DNA from: Colimorpha sp045597945
GTDB lineage: Bacteria > Bacteroidota > Bacteroidia > Bacteroidales > P3
Reading direction: 5' to 3'
Assembly: GCA_045597945.1 (NCBI GenBank)
Contig: JAZLLD010000029.1
Coordinates: forward strand, 1 to 13,815
DNA: 13,815 nucleotides
Shown here: in pieces, positions 1 through 7,500 of the stretch
Layout of the letters: each line of letters opens with the position of its first letter
Numbering within the stretch: position 1 is the first letter of the stretch
The notes under the pieces: model-generated
Databases searched by the model: none
Seen by the model: the letters and a program-made list of their open reading frames with translations, nothing else
Told to the model about the DNA's origin: nothing
Made by a program: the position numbers and the translations under genes

Positions 1-17
1 CATACGATCCCGAATTC

Positions 18-46
18 ATATTATCCAATTTTTTGCCGGATAATAT
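18..46. repeat. Short perfect inverted repeat near window start
   Basis: The 9-base arms at 18-26 (ATATTATCC) and 38-46 (GGATAATAT) are exact reverse complements, separated by 11 bases that include a T6 run. No T-tract follows on the + strand. It could be the tail of a terminator for a gene outside the window, or an operator upstream of the gene at 182. The rest of 1-181 is AT-rich and I found no convincing TTTG/TAnnTTTG promoter pair in it. Confidence 0.3.
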
Positions 47-181
47 ACGAAATCAAAAGTAACTGTTGAAAATTTTATTGTAAATAGTTATGAACACGGA
101 TGTTATGAGGTTGATTTCTGATTTTTAGTAGACACTAGTGCAAATCGAATAACAATAAAATATCTAATTAATTCAATTATC

Positions 182-1669
182 ATGAAAAAACTTTTATTCT
201 TTTTTGCGCTAGTGTGTGTCGTAAGCCTCTCGTGGGCATTCGATTTTAGCGCCGTAGCCCCCAGCGGACAGACGCTCTACTACACCATCTCGGGCCAGAA
301 CGCAACGGTCACCTATCCCAACGCCAATGCCGACCTCGACGATGTGGACCCTGAGGTGTGGGCCGGATTCGCCAAGCCCACCGGCGCTTTGGTGATACCC
401 TCGAGTGTGACCCACAACGGCCAGACCTACGCAGTGACGGCTATCGGGCTCAATGCCTTCTGGGGCTGCGAAGGCATTACCAGCGTGACCATCCACGACT
501 CGCTGACCACCATCGACGAGGCCGCTTTCGCCTTCTGCTCTTCACTCACCACCGCAACCATCGGCGAGGGGGTGACCCAGCTGGGCAGGGGCGCCTTCTT
601 TGACTGCCGCAGCCTGACCCGCGTAGAGTTCAACGCCGTGAACTGCACTACCAACAACGCAAACATATTTGAATACTACGACTCCATCAACTTCTTGTTC
701 TCCAACAATACGAACCTCACCGAGGTGGTGTTCGGCAACAACGTGCAGCGCATCCCCGGCAAGTTCCTGTCCTATTGTGATGGCATCAGTTCCCTCACCA
801 TTCCTGCATCTGTGACCTCGTTGGGCGTCAATGTCATCACAGGCTGCAATAACCTTGCGGATATCTTTGCGCTCCCCACCACCGCACCTCAGCTGGACAA
901 CCGGGCTTTTAATAACGCTAACGCCAACATCACCATCCACGTGCCCTGCGGCAGCCTGGCATCGTACATGAGCACGTGGTCGTACTTCGGCAACTTTGAG
1001 GAGGGGGACGAATCCTTCCAGCTCTCGCTCCTTTCAGACAACGACGTGATGGGCGAGGTGGAAATACTCTCCATGCCCGATTGCAGCAGTCCTGTGGCCG
1101 TGGTCAGCGCCGTGGCGCATGATGGCTTCCGCTTCACACATTGGAGCAACGGCGCCACCGACAATCCATACACCTTCACCCTCACTTGCGATACCACTCT
1201 GACGGCCTTCTTCGAGGCCGACGTGCCTGTGCAATACACCGTTACGGCCACCGCCAATGATGCCTCGATGGGCAGCGTGTCTGGCGGCGGCACCTTCGAC
1301 GAGGGCACCGAGGTGACTCTCACGGCAGCCCCCAACGAGGGCTACCGCTTCGTGCGCTGGAGCACAGGCGACACCACAGCAACGCTCACTTTCGTGGTGA
1401 CAGAGGATGTGTCCCTGGTGGCTGTCTTTGAGGAAATTCCCGTAGGCATAGACGAAATAGAGGCATCCTCTATCATGGTTCACAGCAGCCACATGAACAT
1501 CTATGTGAAGGGTGGCGATGGTCAGATGCTGACAATCTTCGATGTCGACGGCCGAATTATTATCAGCGAGAAGCAAGAAAGCGACAAACCGCACCACATG
1601 TCTGCAGCCGGAGTTTATCTGGTGAAGGTGGGCAATTCTCATGTAAAGAAAGTGGTAGTCATCAGATAA
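182..1669 (+). CDS. BspA-like leucine-rich-repeat surface protein with InlB-B-like repeats and T9SS-like C-terminal domain
   Basis: Probable secreted or surface-attached protein of 495 aa. Residues 1-20 are a signal peptide (lysines, then a hydrophobic core). Residues about 85-250 carry BspA/TpLRR-type leucine-rich repeats: recurrent 'LVIPSSVTHNG', 'SVTIHDSLTTIDEAAF' and 'SLTIPASVTSLG' units, which in this family mediate binding to host or bacterial surfaces. Two related beta modules follow at about 280-346 and 350-418 ('GFRFTHWSNGATDNPYTF', 'GYRFVRWSTGDTTATLTF'), typical of divergent InlB B-repeats. Residues about 421-495 resemble a type A T9SS sorting domain ('LTIFDVDGRII', 'GVYLVKVGNSHVKKVVVIR'), though without the usual YPNP motif. 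The ATG has an A/T-rich upstream sequence, and the signal peptide begins there, which fixes the start. The gene stands alone: about 480 bases separate it from metK. Domain classes are confident; the ligand is unknown. Confidence 0.88.
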   Translation: MKKLLFFFALVCVVSLSWAFDFSAVAPSGQTLYYTISGQNATVTYPNANADLDDVDPEVWAGFAKPTGALVIPSSVTHNGQTYAVTAIGLNAFWGCEGITSVTIHDSLTTIDEAAFAFCSSLTTATIGEGVTQLGRGAFFDCRSLTRVEFNAVNCTTNNANIFEYYDSINFLFSNNTNLTEVVFGNNVQRIPGKFLSYCDGISSLTIPASVTSLGVNVITGCNNLADIFALPTTAPQLDNRAFNNANANITIHVPCGSLASYMSTWSYFGNFEEGDESFQLSLLSDNDVMGEVEILSMPDCSSPVAVVSAVAHDGFRFTHWSNGATDNPYTFTLTCDTTLTAFFEADVPVQYTVTATANDASMGSVSGGGTFDEGTEVTLTAAPNEGYRFVRWSTGDTTATLTFVVTEDVSLVAVFEEIPVGIDEIEASSIMVHSSHMNIYVKGGDGQMLTIFDVDGRIIISEKQESDKPHHMSAAGVYLVKVGNSHVKKVVVIR

Positions 1670-1947
1670 AAACTGAATGATTATCAAAAAAGAAAGCATA
1701 CCCTGATAAGAATCGACACAGAATTATTGCGATTAACACAAAAATAAACGGGTAGAATAGTTAAAGGTGTGGTAGTTTACACTACGAATATCGTGGTTTA
1801 TACTACCACATCATTTTATTTTTCAAAAAATATGTGGAAACAAATACCACACTTGTTTTTTCTCGTTATTGTTGCACCGTTACGGAACACCATGGTGACA
1901 ACTATCAGGTGTGTTGCCTTCTTTTTTGCTGATATGGAATATTTCTT
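1670..1947. other. AT-rich intergenic region upstream of the metK promoter
   Basis: I see no believable gene here. A weak stem, TTATCA (1681-1686) with TGATAA (1704-1709), lies just after the stop of the BspA-like gene and could contribute to its 3' end, but no T-run follows. The region then holds the tandem dyads at 1772-1806 and a further inverted repeat, TGTGG (1833-1837) with CCACA (1847-1851). A 75-codon open frame beginning with GTG at 1769 overlaps these repeats and has low-complexity, unrecognisable content, so I do not call it. Confidence 0.6.
1772..1806. promoter_or_regulatory. Two tandem 14-bp dyads spaced 21 bp apart (operator-like)
   Basis: GTAGTTTACACTAC (1772-1785) and GTGGTTTATACTAC (1793-1806) differ at two positions and fit GTRGTTTAYACTAC. 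The first is a dyad with 5-bp arms (GTAGT/ACTAC) around TTAC; the second has one arm mismatch. The start-to-start distance is 21 bp, two helical turns, so a protein binding both would lie on one face of the DNA. A larger palindrome encloses both (GTGGTAGT at 1769-1776 with ACTACCAC at 1802-1809). The sites lie about 140 bp upstream of the metK promoter -33 element. The cognate regulator is not identifiable from the sequence. Confidence 0.45.
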
Positions 1948-1978
1948 TTTGTTATGTCGGAAAAAAAACGTAATTTTG
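1948..1978 (+). promoter_or_regulatory. Bacteroidota-type promoter for metK
   Basis: A -33 element TTTG (1948-1951) is followed after 19 bases by TAATTTTG (1971-1978), an exact match to the TAnnTTTG -7 consensus known for the primary sigma factor of Bacteroides. Transcription would begin near 1983-1987, giving a leader of about 160 nt before metK. The elements and spacing are seen; promoter activity is inferred. Confidence 0.65.
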
Positions 1979-1983
1979 CTCCC

Positions 1984-2111
1984 GCAAAGTGGATAGATTT
2001 CTAATTATTGCAACTACTGAAAAATTATGCTAAATTCTTGACTTTCAAAACTACAATCACCCTTTACACTTTGCTTTTTTATGTTTGCAAATTGGGCCAA
2101 AATCCGTTTGC
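1984..2111 (+). promoter_or_regulatory. Candidate cis-regulatory leader (attenuator or riboswitch-like) of metK
   Basis: The predicted 5' end of the transcript, GCAAAGTG (1984-1991), is exactly complementary to CACTTTGC (2067-2074), which is followed at once by T6 (2075-2080), as in a terminator whose stem encloses 75 nt. Downstream, GCAAAT..GG (2087-2095) pairs with CCGTTTGC (2104-2111) in a second hairpin with one bulge. Alternatively, TTTGC (2070-2074) can pair with GCAAA (2087-2091), which would break both other stems. These mutually exclusive pairings suggest an ON/OFF switch. I do not see the conserved cores of the SAM-I or SAM-II riboswitches. The complementarities are observed; the regulatory role is inference. 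Confidence 0.4.
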
Positions 2112-2146
2112 ACCTATTGTTTAACATCAAAAAAGTAAAAGAAACT

Positions 2147-3403
2147 ATGAGTTATTTCTTCACTTCCGAATCTGTTTCTGAAGGTCATCCCGACAAAGTG
2201 GCCGATCAGATTTCCGATTCTCTTCTTGACGAGTTTTTGCGCCATGATGCTAATAGCCATGTGGCTTGTGAAACTTTTGTCACTACTGGCCTTGTGGTCG
2301 TGGGTGGCGAGGTTACGTGCAACGGATATGTAGATATTCAGAAGAATATCCGTCGCGTAATCAAAGAGATAGGCTATAAAAAGAGCGAATATCAATTCGA
2401 TGCCGATTCCTGCGGTATCCTTAGTGCCATCCATGAGCAGAGCCCTGACATTAACCAGGGTGTCAGCCGACAGGCTGCCGAGGACCAGGGCGCTGGCGAC
2501 CAGGGCATGATGTTTGGTTATGCCTGCCGCGAGACCCAAGAGTTTATGCCACTGCCTATCACGCTGGCACATATTGTGTTGATAGAGCTGGCCGCAATCC
2601 GCAAAGAAGGCAAGCAGATGTCCTATCTGCGTCCCGACGCAAAGAGTCAGATTACAGTGGAATACGATGATAATAACAAGCCTCTGCGTATTGACACTAT
2701 CGTCATCTCTACCCAGCATGATGATTTTGCCGAAGAAGATGCTATGCGTGCCCAGATTACCAAGGATATTCGCGAGATTCTCCTGCCTCGCGTGCTGGAC
2801 AAGATCAGCGAGGAAAACCGCCGCCTTTTTGCCTCCGGCGATTATAAACTTTTGGTAAATCCTACCGGCAAGTTCGTTATTGGTGGTCCTCACGGCGACA
2901 CAGGCCTTACCGGTCGCAAGATTATCGTGGACACCTATGGTGGCCGCGGAGCTCATGGCGGTGGCGCTTTCTCGGGCAAGGATTCCTCCAAGGTGGACCG
3001 TTCGGCTGCTTATGCTACTCGCCATATAGCCAAGAACATGGTGGCAGCGTGTGTGTGTGACGAGGCATTGGTTCAGGTGGCTTATGCTATCGGTGTGGCT
3101 GAGCCTGTGGGTCTGTATGTGAATACTTACGGTACCAGCCATGTGGGCATGACTGACGGCGAGATTGCCAAACGTATCGGTCAGATTTTTGATATGCGCC
3201 CTTATGCCATCGTGGAGCGTTTTGGTTTGAAGAACCCAATTTTCTCACCTACGGCAGCTTACGGCCACATGGGTCGCGACCCCTTTACGGCCAAGGTGAA
3301 GATGTACGATGAGCAAGAGCACGAGTATGAGAAAGATGTGCAGTTCTTCGGCTGGGAAAAACTTGACTATGTGGACCGCATCAAGAAAGAATTTCAATTA
3401 TAA
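2147..3403 (+). CDS. metK: S-adenosylmethionine synthase (methionine adenosyltransferase)
   Basis: Cytosolic enzyme that makes S-adenosylmethionine from methionine and ATP, releasing phosphate and diphosphate. The 418-aa product has the full set of MetK signatures: GHPDK (13-17, ATP binding), GAGDQG (115-120), GPHGDTGLTGRK (247-258) and the glycine-rich loop GGGAFSGKDSSKVDRSAAYA (271-290) with its phosphate-contacting Lys/Asp residues. Length is close to that of other family members, slightly longer than the E. coli enzyme. I chose the ATG at 2147 because MSYFFTSESVSEGHPDK is the usual family N-terminus and is preceded by an A-rich stretch (AAAGTAAAAGAAACT). The 22-codon in-frame extension back to 2081 comes from the structured leader. 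A promoter at 1948-1978 and the leader precede it, and a terminator follows within 20 bases of the stop. Confidence 0.97.
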   Translation: MSYFFTSESVSEGHPDKVADQISDSLLDEFLRHDANSHVACETFVTTGLVVVGGEVTCNGYVDIQKNIRRVIKEIGYKKSEYQFDADSCGILSAIHEQSPDINQGVSRQAAEDQGAGDQGMMFGYACRETQEFMPLPITLAHIVLIELAAIRKEGKQMSYLRPDAKSQITVEYDDNNKPLRIDTIVISTQHDDFAEEDAMRAQITKDIREILLPRVLDKISEENRRLFASGDYKLLVNPTGKFVIGGPHGDTGLTGRKIIVDTYGGRGAHGGGAFSGKDSSKVDRSAAYATRHIAKNMVAACVCDEALVQVAYAIGVAEPVGLYVNTYGTSHVGMTDGEIAKRIGQIFDMRPYAIVERFGLKNPIFSPTAAYGHMGRDPFTAKVKMYDEQEHEYEKDVQFFGWEKLDYVDRIKKEFQL

Positions 3404-3421
3404 ATAAAAGTATAAAATGAA

Positions 3422-3470
3422 AAGTGTTAAGTTGGGATGTCTGCTATCCCAATTTAACACTTGCTTTTTT
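3422..3470 (+). terminator. Intrinsic terminator between metK and ubiE
   Basis: A 17-base arm at 3422-3438 (AAGTGTTAAGTTGGGAT) pairs with 3446-3462 (ATCCCAATTTAACACTT), leaving a single G-U wobble and a 7-nt loop. T6 follows at 3465-3470. This is a strong rho-independent terminator shape 18 bases after the metK stop. The T-tract ends only three bases before the ubiE ATG at 3474, so the same hairpin could also act as an attenuator or cover the ubiE start. Confidence 0.8.
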
Positions 3471-3473
3471 GCC

Positions 3474-4148
3474 ATGGGTTTTAATTTCGACAATATTGCC
3501 ACAACTTACGACGGCCTCAACCATTTGATGACGTGGGGTATAGACCGTTGCTGGCGCAGACAGGCTGTTGCAGCTGTGGTGGAAAGAGATAAGGTTCAAT
3601 GTTTTTTGGATATTGCCACGGGCACGGGCGATCTGGCTGTGGATATCTTGAATCATGCTCAGGCTGGGTCGCATCTGGTGGGAATCGATTTGTCGCAGCC
3701 GATGATGGATATTGCTCATCGCAAACTCAAGGGCAAGAACTATGAACTGCAGTTGGCTAATGCCGAAGAGTTGCCTTTTGAAAATGAGTCGTTTGACTGT
3801 GTGACGGTTTCTTTCGGTGTGCGCAATTTCACTCATTTGGAGAAAAGTCTGGCCGAGATGCACCGTGTAATGAAGGCCGATGGGAAACTTATGATCTTGG
3901 AATTGTCCTATCCCGATAACAAGTTGTTGCTGGCCTTGTATAAGATTTATGCGCTGAAAATCATCCCTTGGCTGGGCTCGCTGTTTGCCGGCAACCGTAA
4001 GGCCTATGAGTATCTGCCAAATTCAATTCTCAGATTTCCTAAACCCGACAAATTCATTCCCATGCTGGAGAATGCGGGATTTAAACAAATTGAGCACAGG
4101 GCGTTTACCTTTGGCGTGTGCCGGATGTATGTGGCGGAAAAGAATTAA
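3474..4148 (+). CDS. ubiE: Demethylmenaquinone methyltransferase (UbiE/MenG family)
   Basis: SAM-dependent C-methyltransferase, 224 aa. In a menaquinone-using Bacteroidales it would methylate demethylmenaquinol to menaquinol, the last step of vitamin K2 synthesis (hence also menG). Family signatures: FDNIATTYDGLNHLMTWGID (5-24), the SAM-binding motif I DIATGTGD (46-53), the acidic strand-end GIDLS (70-74), FGVRN (114-118) and the C-terminal FTFGVCRMYVAEKN. The start is uncertain. ATG at 3474 gives a family-like but short N-terminus with no visible ribosome-binding site, only the terminator T-tract just upstream. An in-frame ATG at 3417 has a better A-rich context, but its 19 extra residues are just the hairpin translated and do not look like the family N-terminus. 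Neighbouring metK supplies its methyl donor. Confidence 0.93.
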   Translation: MGFNFDNIATTYDGLNHLMTWGIDRCWRRQAVAAVVERDKVQCFLDIATGTGDLAVDILNHAQAGSHLVGIDLSQPMMDIAHRKLKGKNYELQLANAEELPFENESFDCVTVSFGVRNFTHLEKSLAEMHRVMKADGKLMILELSYPDNKLLLALYKIYALKIIPWLGSLFAGNRKAYEYLPNSILRFPKPDKFIPMLENAGFKQIEHRAFTFGVCRMYVAEKN

Positions 4149-4151
4149 TAT

Positions 4152-4226
4152 TGTAAATTGTAGAATGTAGAGTTCCAGGGGCGGATCAAATGCTGCATCA
4201 GACACTCTACAATCTACCATCTGCAA
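4152..4226. repeat. Long imperfect inverted repeat between convergent genes
   Basis: TTGTAGAATGTAGAGT (4158-4173) matches the reverse complement of 4204-4219 at 14 of 16 positions. The pairing extends outward with some wobbles and mismatches to about 4152 and 4226. It begins right after the ubiE stop and ends 12 bases before the end of the minus-strand gene at 4238, so it may serve as a shared 3'-end structure. The low-complexity TGTA/TCTACA composition also fits a dispersed intergenic repeat; a genome-wide search would tell. Confidence 0.45.
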
Positions 4227-4237
4227 TCTGCATTCCG

Positions 4238-4489
4238 CTATTCGTCCAGGGTGCGGGTGATGATGTTGTAGTGGTATTCGCCACCGTCTTTGTCTACAAT
4301 GCAGATGTCCTCGGAATCTTCCTTTTGCTCAAAAGGAGCGCGCTCGGGATAACATTCAATGTCTTCAACTATGGCTGCCTGCAGTTTCTGCTGGGCAAGT
4401 TCCAAAGTGCTGTAAACGCCTTGCACAAAGGTTTCTAGAAGCTGTCCGCCGGCTTTCTCGGCTGAGGTGACGATGTATAAGGTTTGCAT
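4238..4489 (-). CDS. Small acidic protein of unknown function
   Basis: I do not recognise this 83-aa product. It begins MQTLYIVTSAEKAGGQ, has a probable helix around residues 27-42 (STLELAQQKLQAAIVE), is acidic in its second half (QKEDSEDICIVDKDGGEYHY) and has two cysteines but no signal peptide or membrane segment, so it is probably cytosolic. The ATG at 4489 was chosen because 26 further in-frame codons upstream run through the hairpin at 4507-4560 and look non-coding. It lies 83 bases downstream of the SEL1-repeat gene on the same strand, and I see no separate TAnnTTTG promoter in the gap, so it may be read through from that gene. The 12-base spacing from the repeat at 4152-4226 places that structure at its 3' end. 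Confidence 0.6.
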   Translation of the reverse strand: MQTLYIVTSAEKAGGQLLETFVQGVYSTLELAQQKLQAAIVEDIECYPERAPFEQKEDSEDICIVDKDGGEYHYNIITRTLDE

Positions 4490-4506
4490 GGTTTTGCTTT
4501 TATTAA

Positions 4507-4560
4507 TTGAGTTGTTGAATTGATTCTTGTATTTCGGTAAGAAACAATCCAACAACTCAA
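4507..4560 (-). terminator. Stem-loop after the SEL1-repeat gene
   Basis: The 20-base arms 4507-4526 and 4541-4560 match as reverse complements at 18 of 20 positions, with a 14-nt loop. On the minus strand the hairpin starts 12 bases after the SEL1-repeat gene's stop, where a terminator is expected. The sequence after it (TTAATAAAAG) lacks a U-run, so it may be a weak terminator or an mRNA-stabilising/processing structure ahead of the 83-aa gene. Confidence 0.5.
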
Positions 4561-4572
4561 CTGTCATTCAAA

Positions 4573-7500
4573 TTATTTCATTTGGCTGAGTGCAACTGCG
4601 GCGGGTTCGTAACCTGCTGTGGCAGCTTTCTTTAAGTATTCGCGAGCCTTCTTAGGATTGGCGGGAACGCCTTCAGCGCCATCCATGTAGATTGCGCCGG
4701 CATAGTACATGGCAATCACGTCGCCAGCTTCAGCGGCCTGGACAAGCCAGTTGAGGGCTTCGGCCATATTCTCTTCCACACCGATGGCGTCCATATAGCA
4801 GTGTGCCACAAGGCGATAGCCGCGGGTGTAGCTGTGCTCGGCGGCATAGTGGTATAGTTCGAAAGCTTTCTGCGAGTTGAGCACCACGCCGAGTCCTTCC
4901 TCATAGCAGTGGCCCATGTTACAAATGCTCTCCAGGCTGCCTGCGGCAACACCCTTCTCATAGTAAAGCACGGCATTCTTAAAGTCGCCCTGGGCTTCGT
5001 ATACATTTCCTAAGCGGTTGATAGCCTGAATCTTCTCGTTGCCGGCACTCTTCTCAAGCCAAGCGATGGCCGTGGTGGTGTCGATGTTGCAGCCGATGCC
5101 GTTTAAGTAGCACATACCCAGTGAGTACATGGCATCTTCGTCGCCGAGGTTGGCTGAGGTGTCGAGATAAGCCTTGCCGAGGTTTTCGTCCTCGGGGCAG
5201 CCGTTGCCCTGGATGCAGGCAATACCCAACTGATAGTAAGACTCGGGGTGGTCGTGTCCGGCAACAATCTGCTCCCAGATGCGGTAAGCCTCCTTGGGGT
5301 GAGCCTCCTTGAATCCGGTGCCGTTCTGCAGGCAGCAAGCATAGGTGTAAGCGCCCTCGACGTTGCCACCCTTAGTGGCCTGACCCAGGCACTCAACTGC
5401 CATCTCGGCATTGCCTTCGCGCAGCAACAGGAATCCCAGTTTGGCGGCGCAGTCGGCATTGCCCTGCTGATATCCTTTAATATAATAGTATAAAGCGGAA
5501 TCGCCGTTGGCCACAATGCCACCACGGCCAAAGTCGTAGAGATCGGCCACGCGGTAGCTTGCATTGCCAATGCCCTGTGCGGCAGCGTCTTTGAGGTAAG
5601 GTATAGCCATGACGGTGTCGATATCCACGCCGCAACCCTCCAGGTAGGAACGGCCTACATAGTAGGTGCCTTTAGGTTCGCCGGCTTGGTGTGCCTCGGT
5701 GTAGAGGCTGAAGGCTTTCTTTTGGTCCATAGGCAGATAGCGACCAATGCGATAGAAGTCGCCAAGATAGAGTTTTGCCATGTCATAGTCCTGGTCGGCA
5801 GCCATCTGGTAGTATTCAATAGCCTTGGCAGAGTCGGCCTCGATGCCGCCGTCGCCAAGTTCATAGTACAGACCCATTTTAAACTGGCCTGCGGCAACAC
5901 CCATTTCAGCCAGGGGGCTGAAATAGCTGACAGCTTTCACATGGTCGACAGTGTCAACATATTCGCCAGTCTCATAGAAATAGCCTAAAGAATATATGGC
6001 ATCGATAAGTCCTTGATCGGCAGCCTGGTTGATGAGTGCAAGACCTTTGGCGATGTCGGCCTCGGAGGCCACGCCCTTCTTGCCCATATTGCCGAAGAGG
6101 TAGATGCGGCCGGCATTGTAGAGAGCCTTTGCATTCTCAGACTTTTCGTAGTAGGCCACAGCCTTTTTGTAGTCCACCTTGGTGCCGTCTAGGCCGTTTT
6201 CGTAGATGGTGCCCATGGCTGCTGCGGCCAGTTTGCTGCCCTTCTTCTCGCCCTGGGCCAAGAGCTTGTTGCAAGTCTTGGCATCGCCTTGATTGTCATA
6301 GATAATGCCAAGATAGTAATAGCCGTCGGCCTGGCCTTTATCAATCATCTGCTGGTAGCATTCCATGGCCTGAGTCATATTGCCATTCTCGGCATAGAGC
6401 TGGCCGAGGGTGGCAATAGCATCCTCGTCGCCGTACTTGTCGGCCAGGCGCAGATATTTCACAGCCTGAGCCATGTCGCGGTGCTCATCCTGCTGGTAGA
6501 AGATGGCCAGCGTATTGGCGCACCGCACGCCGCGGAACTTGTCTGCGCCGCGCTTCCACCAAGCCTCAGCCTGGGCAAAGTCTTCGGCACAACCTTGGCC
6601 GGAGTAGTACATCACACCCAGTTCGGCGCAGGCATCGTCCTGATAACCATTGGGATGATTTTCGCTAGCAACCTTCAGCAGATAGCTTTGTTTTACATCA
6701 TATTGCTCCTGCTCTGAATAGAGTTGGGCCAAAGCTAAGCGGCAAGCGGCCGAGCCCATGCGGTCGCCCTCCTGCCAGATGCGGACGGCCTTGGCGCTGT
6801 CGCGCAACGACTTGTTGTCGGGGTACATATAATAGATGCCGGCACGAAATTGCGTATATTTAAGGTTGTGATGCTCAGCAATAAGGGAGTCCAGAATGTG
6901 CTGGGCCATGGCCTCGTCTTGTTCCACGCCCCAGCCCAAGCCGTAGGTCTCGGCAGCTAGTCCCCATGCATCTGGTTCAGCCCAGCGCATGCCTTCGTTG
7001 AGAAATTTCCAAGCCTTCTTATAGTCCTTTTGGTCAAAATAGTATTGCGCAATGGCATAGTGCATATCCCAATTGCCAAGTTTGGCGGATTTCTCCATCA
7101 GTGGCAGCGCTTTCTTCATGTCCTTGGCATATCCCATATCGCCATAATAATACATCTGGCCAACTGATTGCATGGCCCAGTCGGAACCTTTCTTGAGCGC
7201 CTGCTCGTAGAGCTCCACGGCTTTGGCAGTATCGGCCTTGCAGCCATAGCCATCTTCGTAGGCTACGCCCAGTGCGGCCATGCCGTTGGGCAGCCCTTTG
7301 TCGGCCCACTCCTTGCGGATGGCAAAATAGCGTGCGGTATCCTTGGCAAAACCGCAGGTGCCGCGCAGATAGTACTGCGAGAGATACAGCCATGCGTCGC
7401 CATCGCCGGCATCGGCGGCACGCTGGAACCATTTCACGGCCAGGGTGGAATCGTGAGCCACTCCGGCACCATTCTGATAGCATTTGGCCAGGGTCACCAT

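Noticed and set aside
1034..1699. 221-codon minus-strand open frame opposite the BspA-like gene
   Set aside because: It is antisense to a clear coding gene, and its His/Ala/Gly-rich translation has no domain; a GC-rich shadow frame.
1769..1996. 75-codon plus-strand open frame (GTG start) upstream of metK
   Set aside because: It overlaps the tandem dyads and the metK promoter, encodes low-complexity residues whose VVYTT repeat merely reflects the DNA repeat, and has no recognisable domain.
2081..2146. N-terminal extension of metK by 22 codons
   Set aside because: It lies in the structured leader right after the T6 tract; the conserved family N-terminus starts at 2147.
1984..2146. Known SAM-I or SAM-II riboswitch in the metK leader
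   Set aside because: I could not find the conserved core sequences of either class, so I describe only a candidate structure of unknown class.
2114..3142. 342-codon minus-strand open frame opposite metK
   Set aside because: Antisense shadow of a highly conserved enzyme; the translation shows no family features.
3417..3473. N-terminal extension of ubiE by 19 codons
   Set aside because: These codons are the terminator hairpin itself and do not resemble the family N-terminus; kept only as an alternative in the findings.
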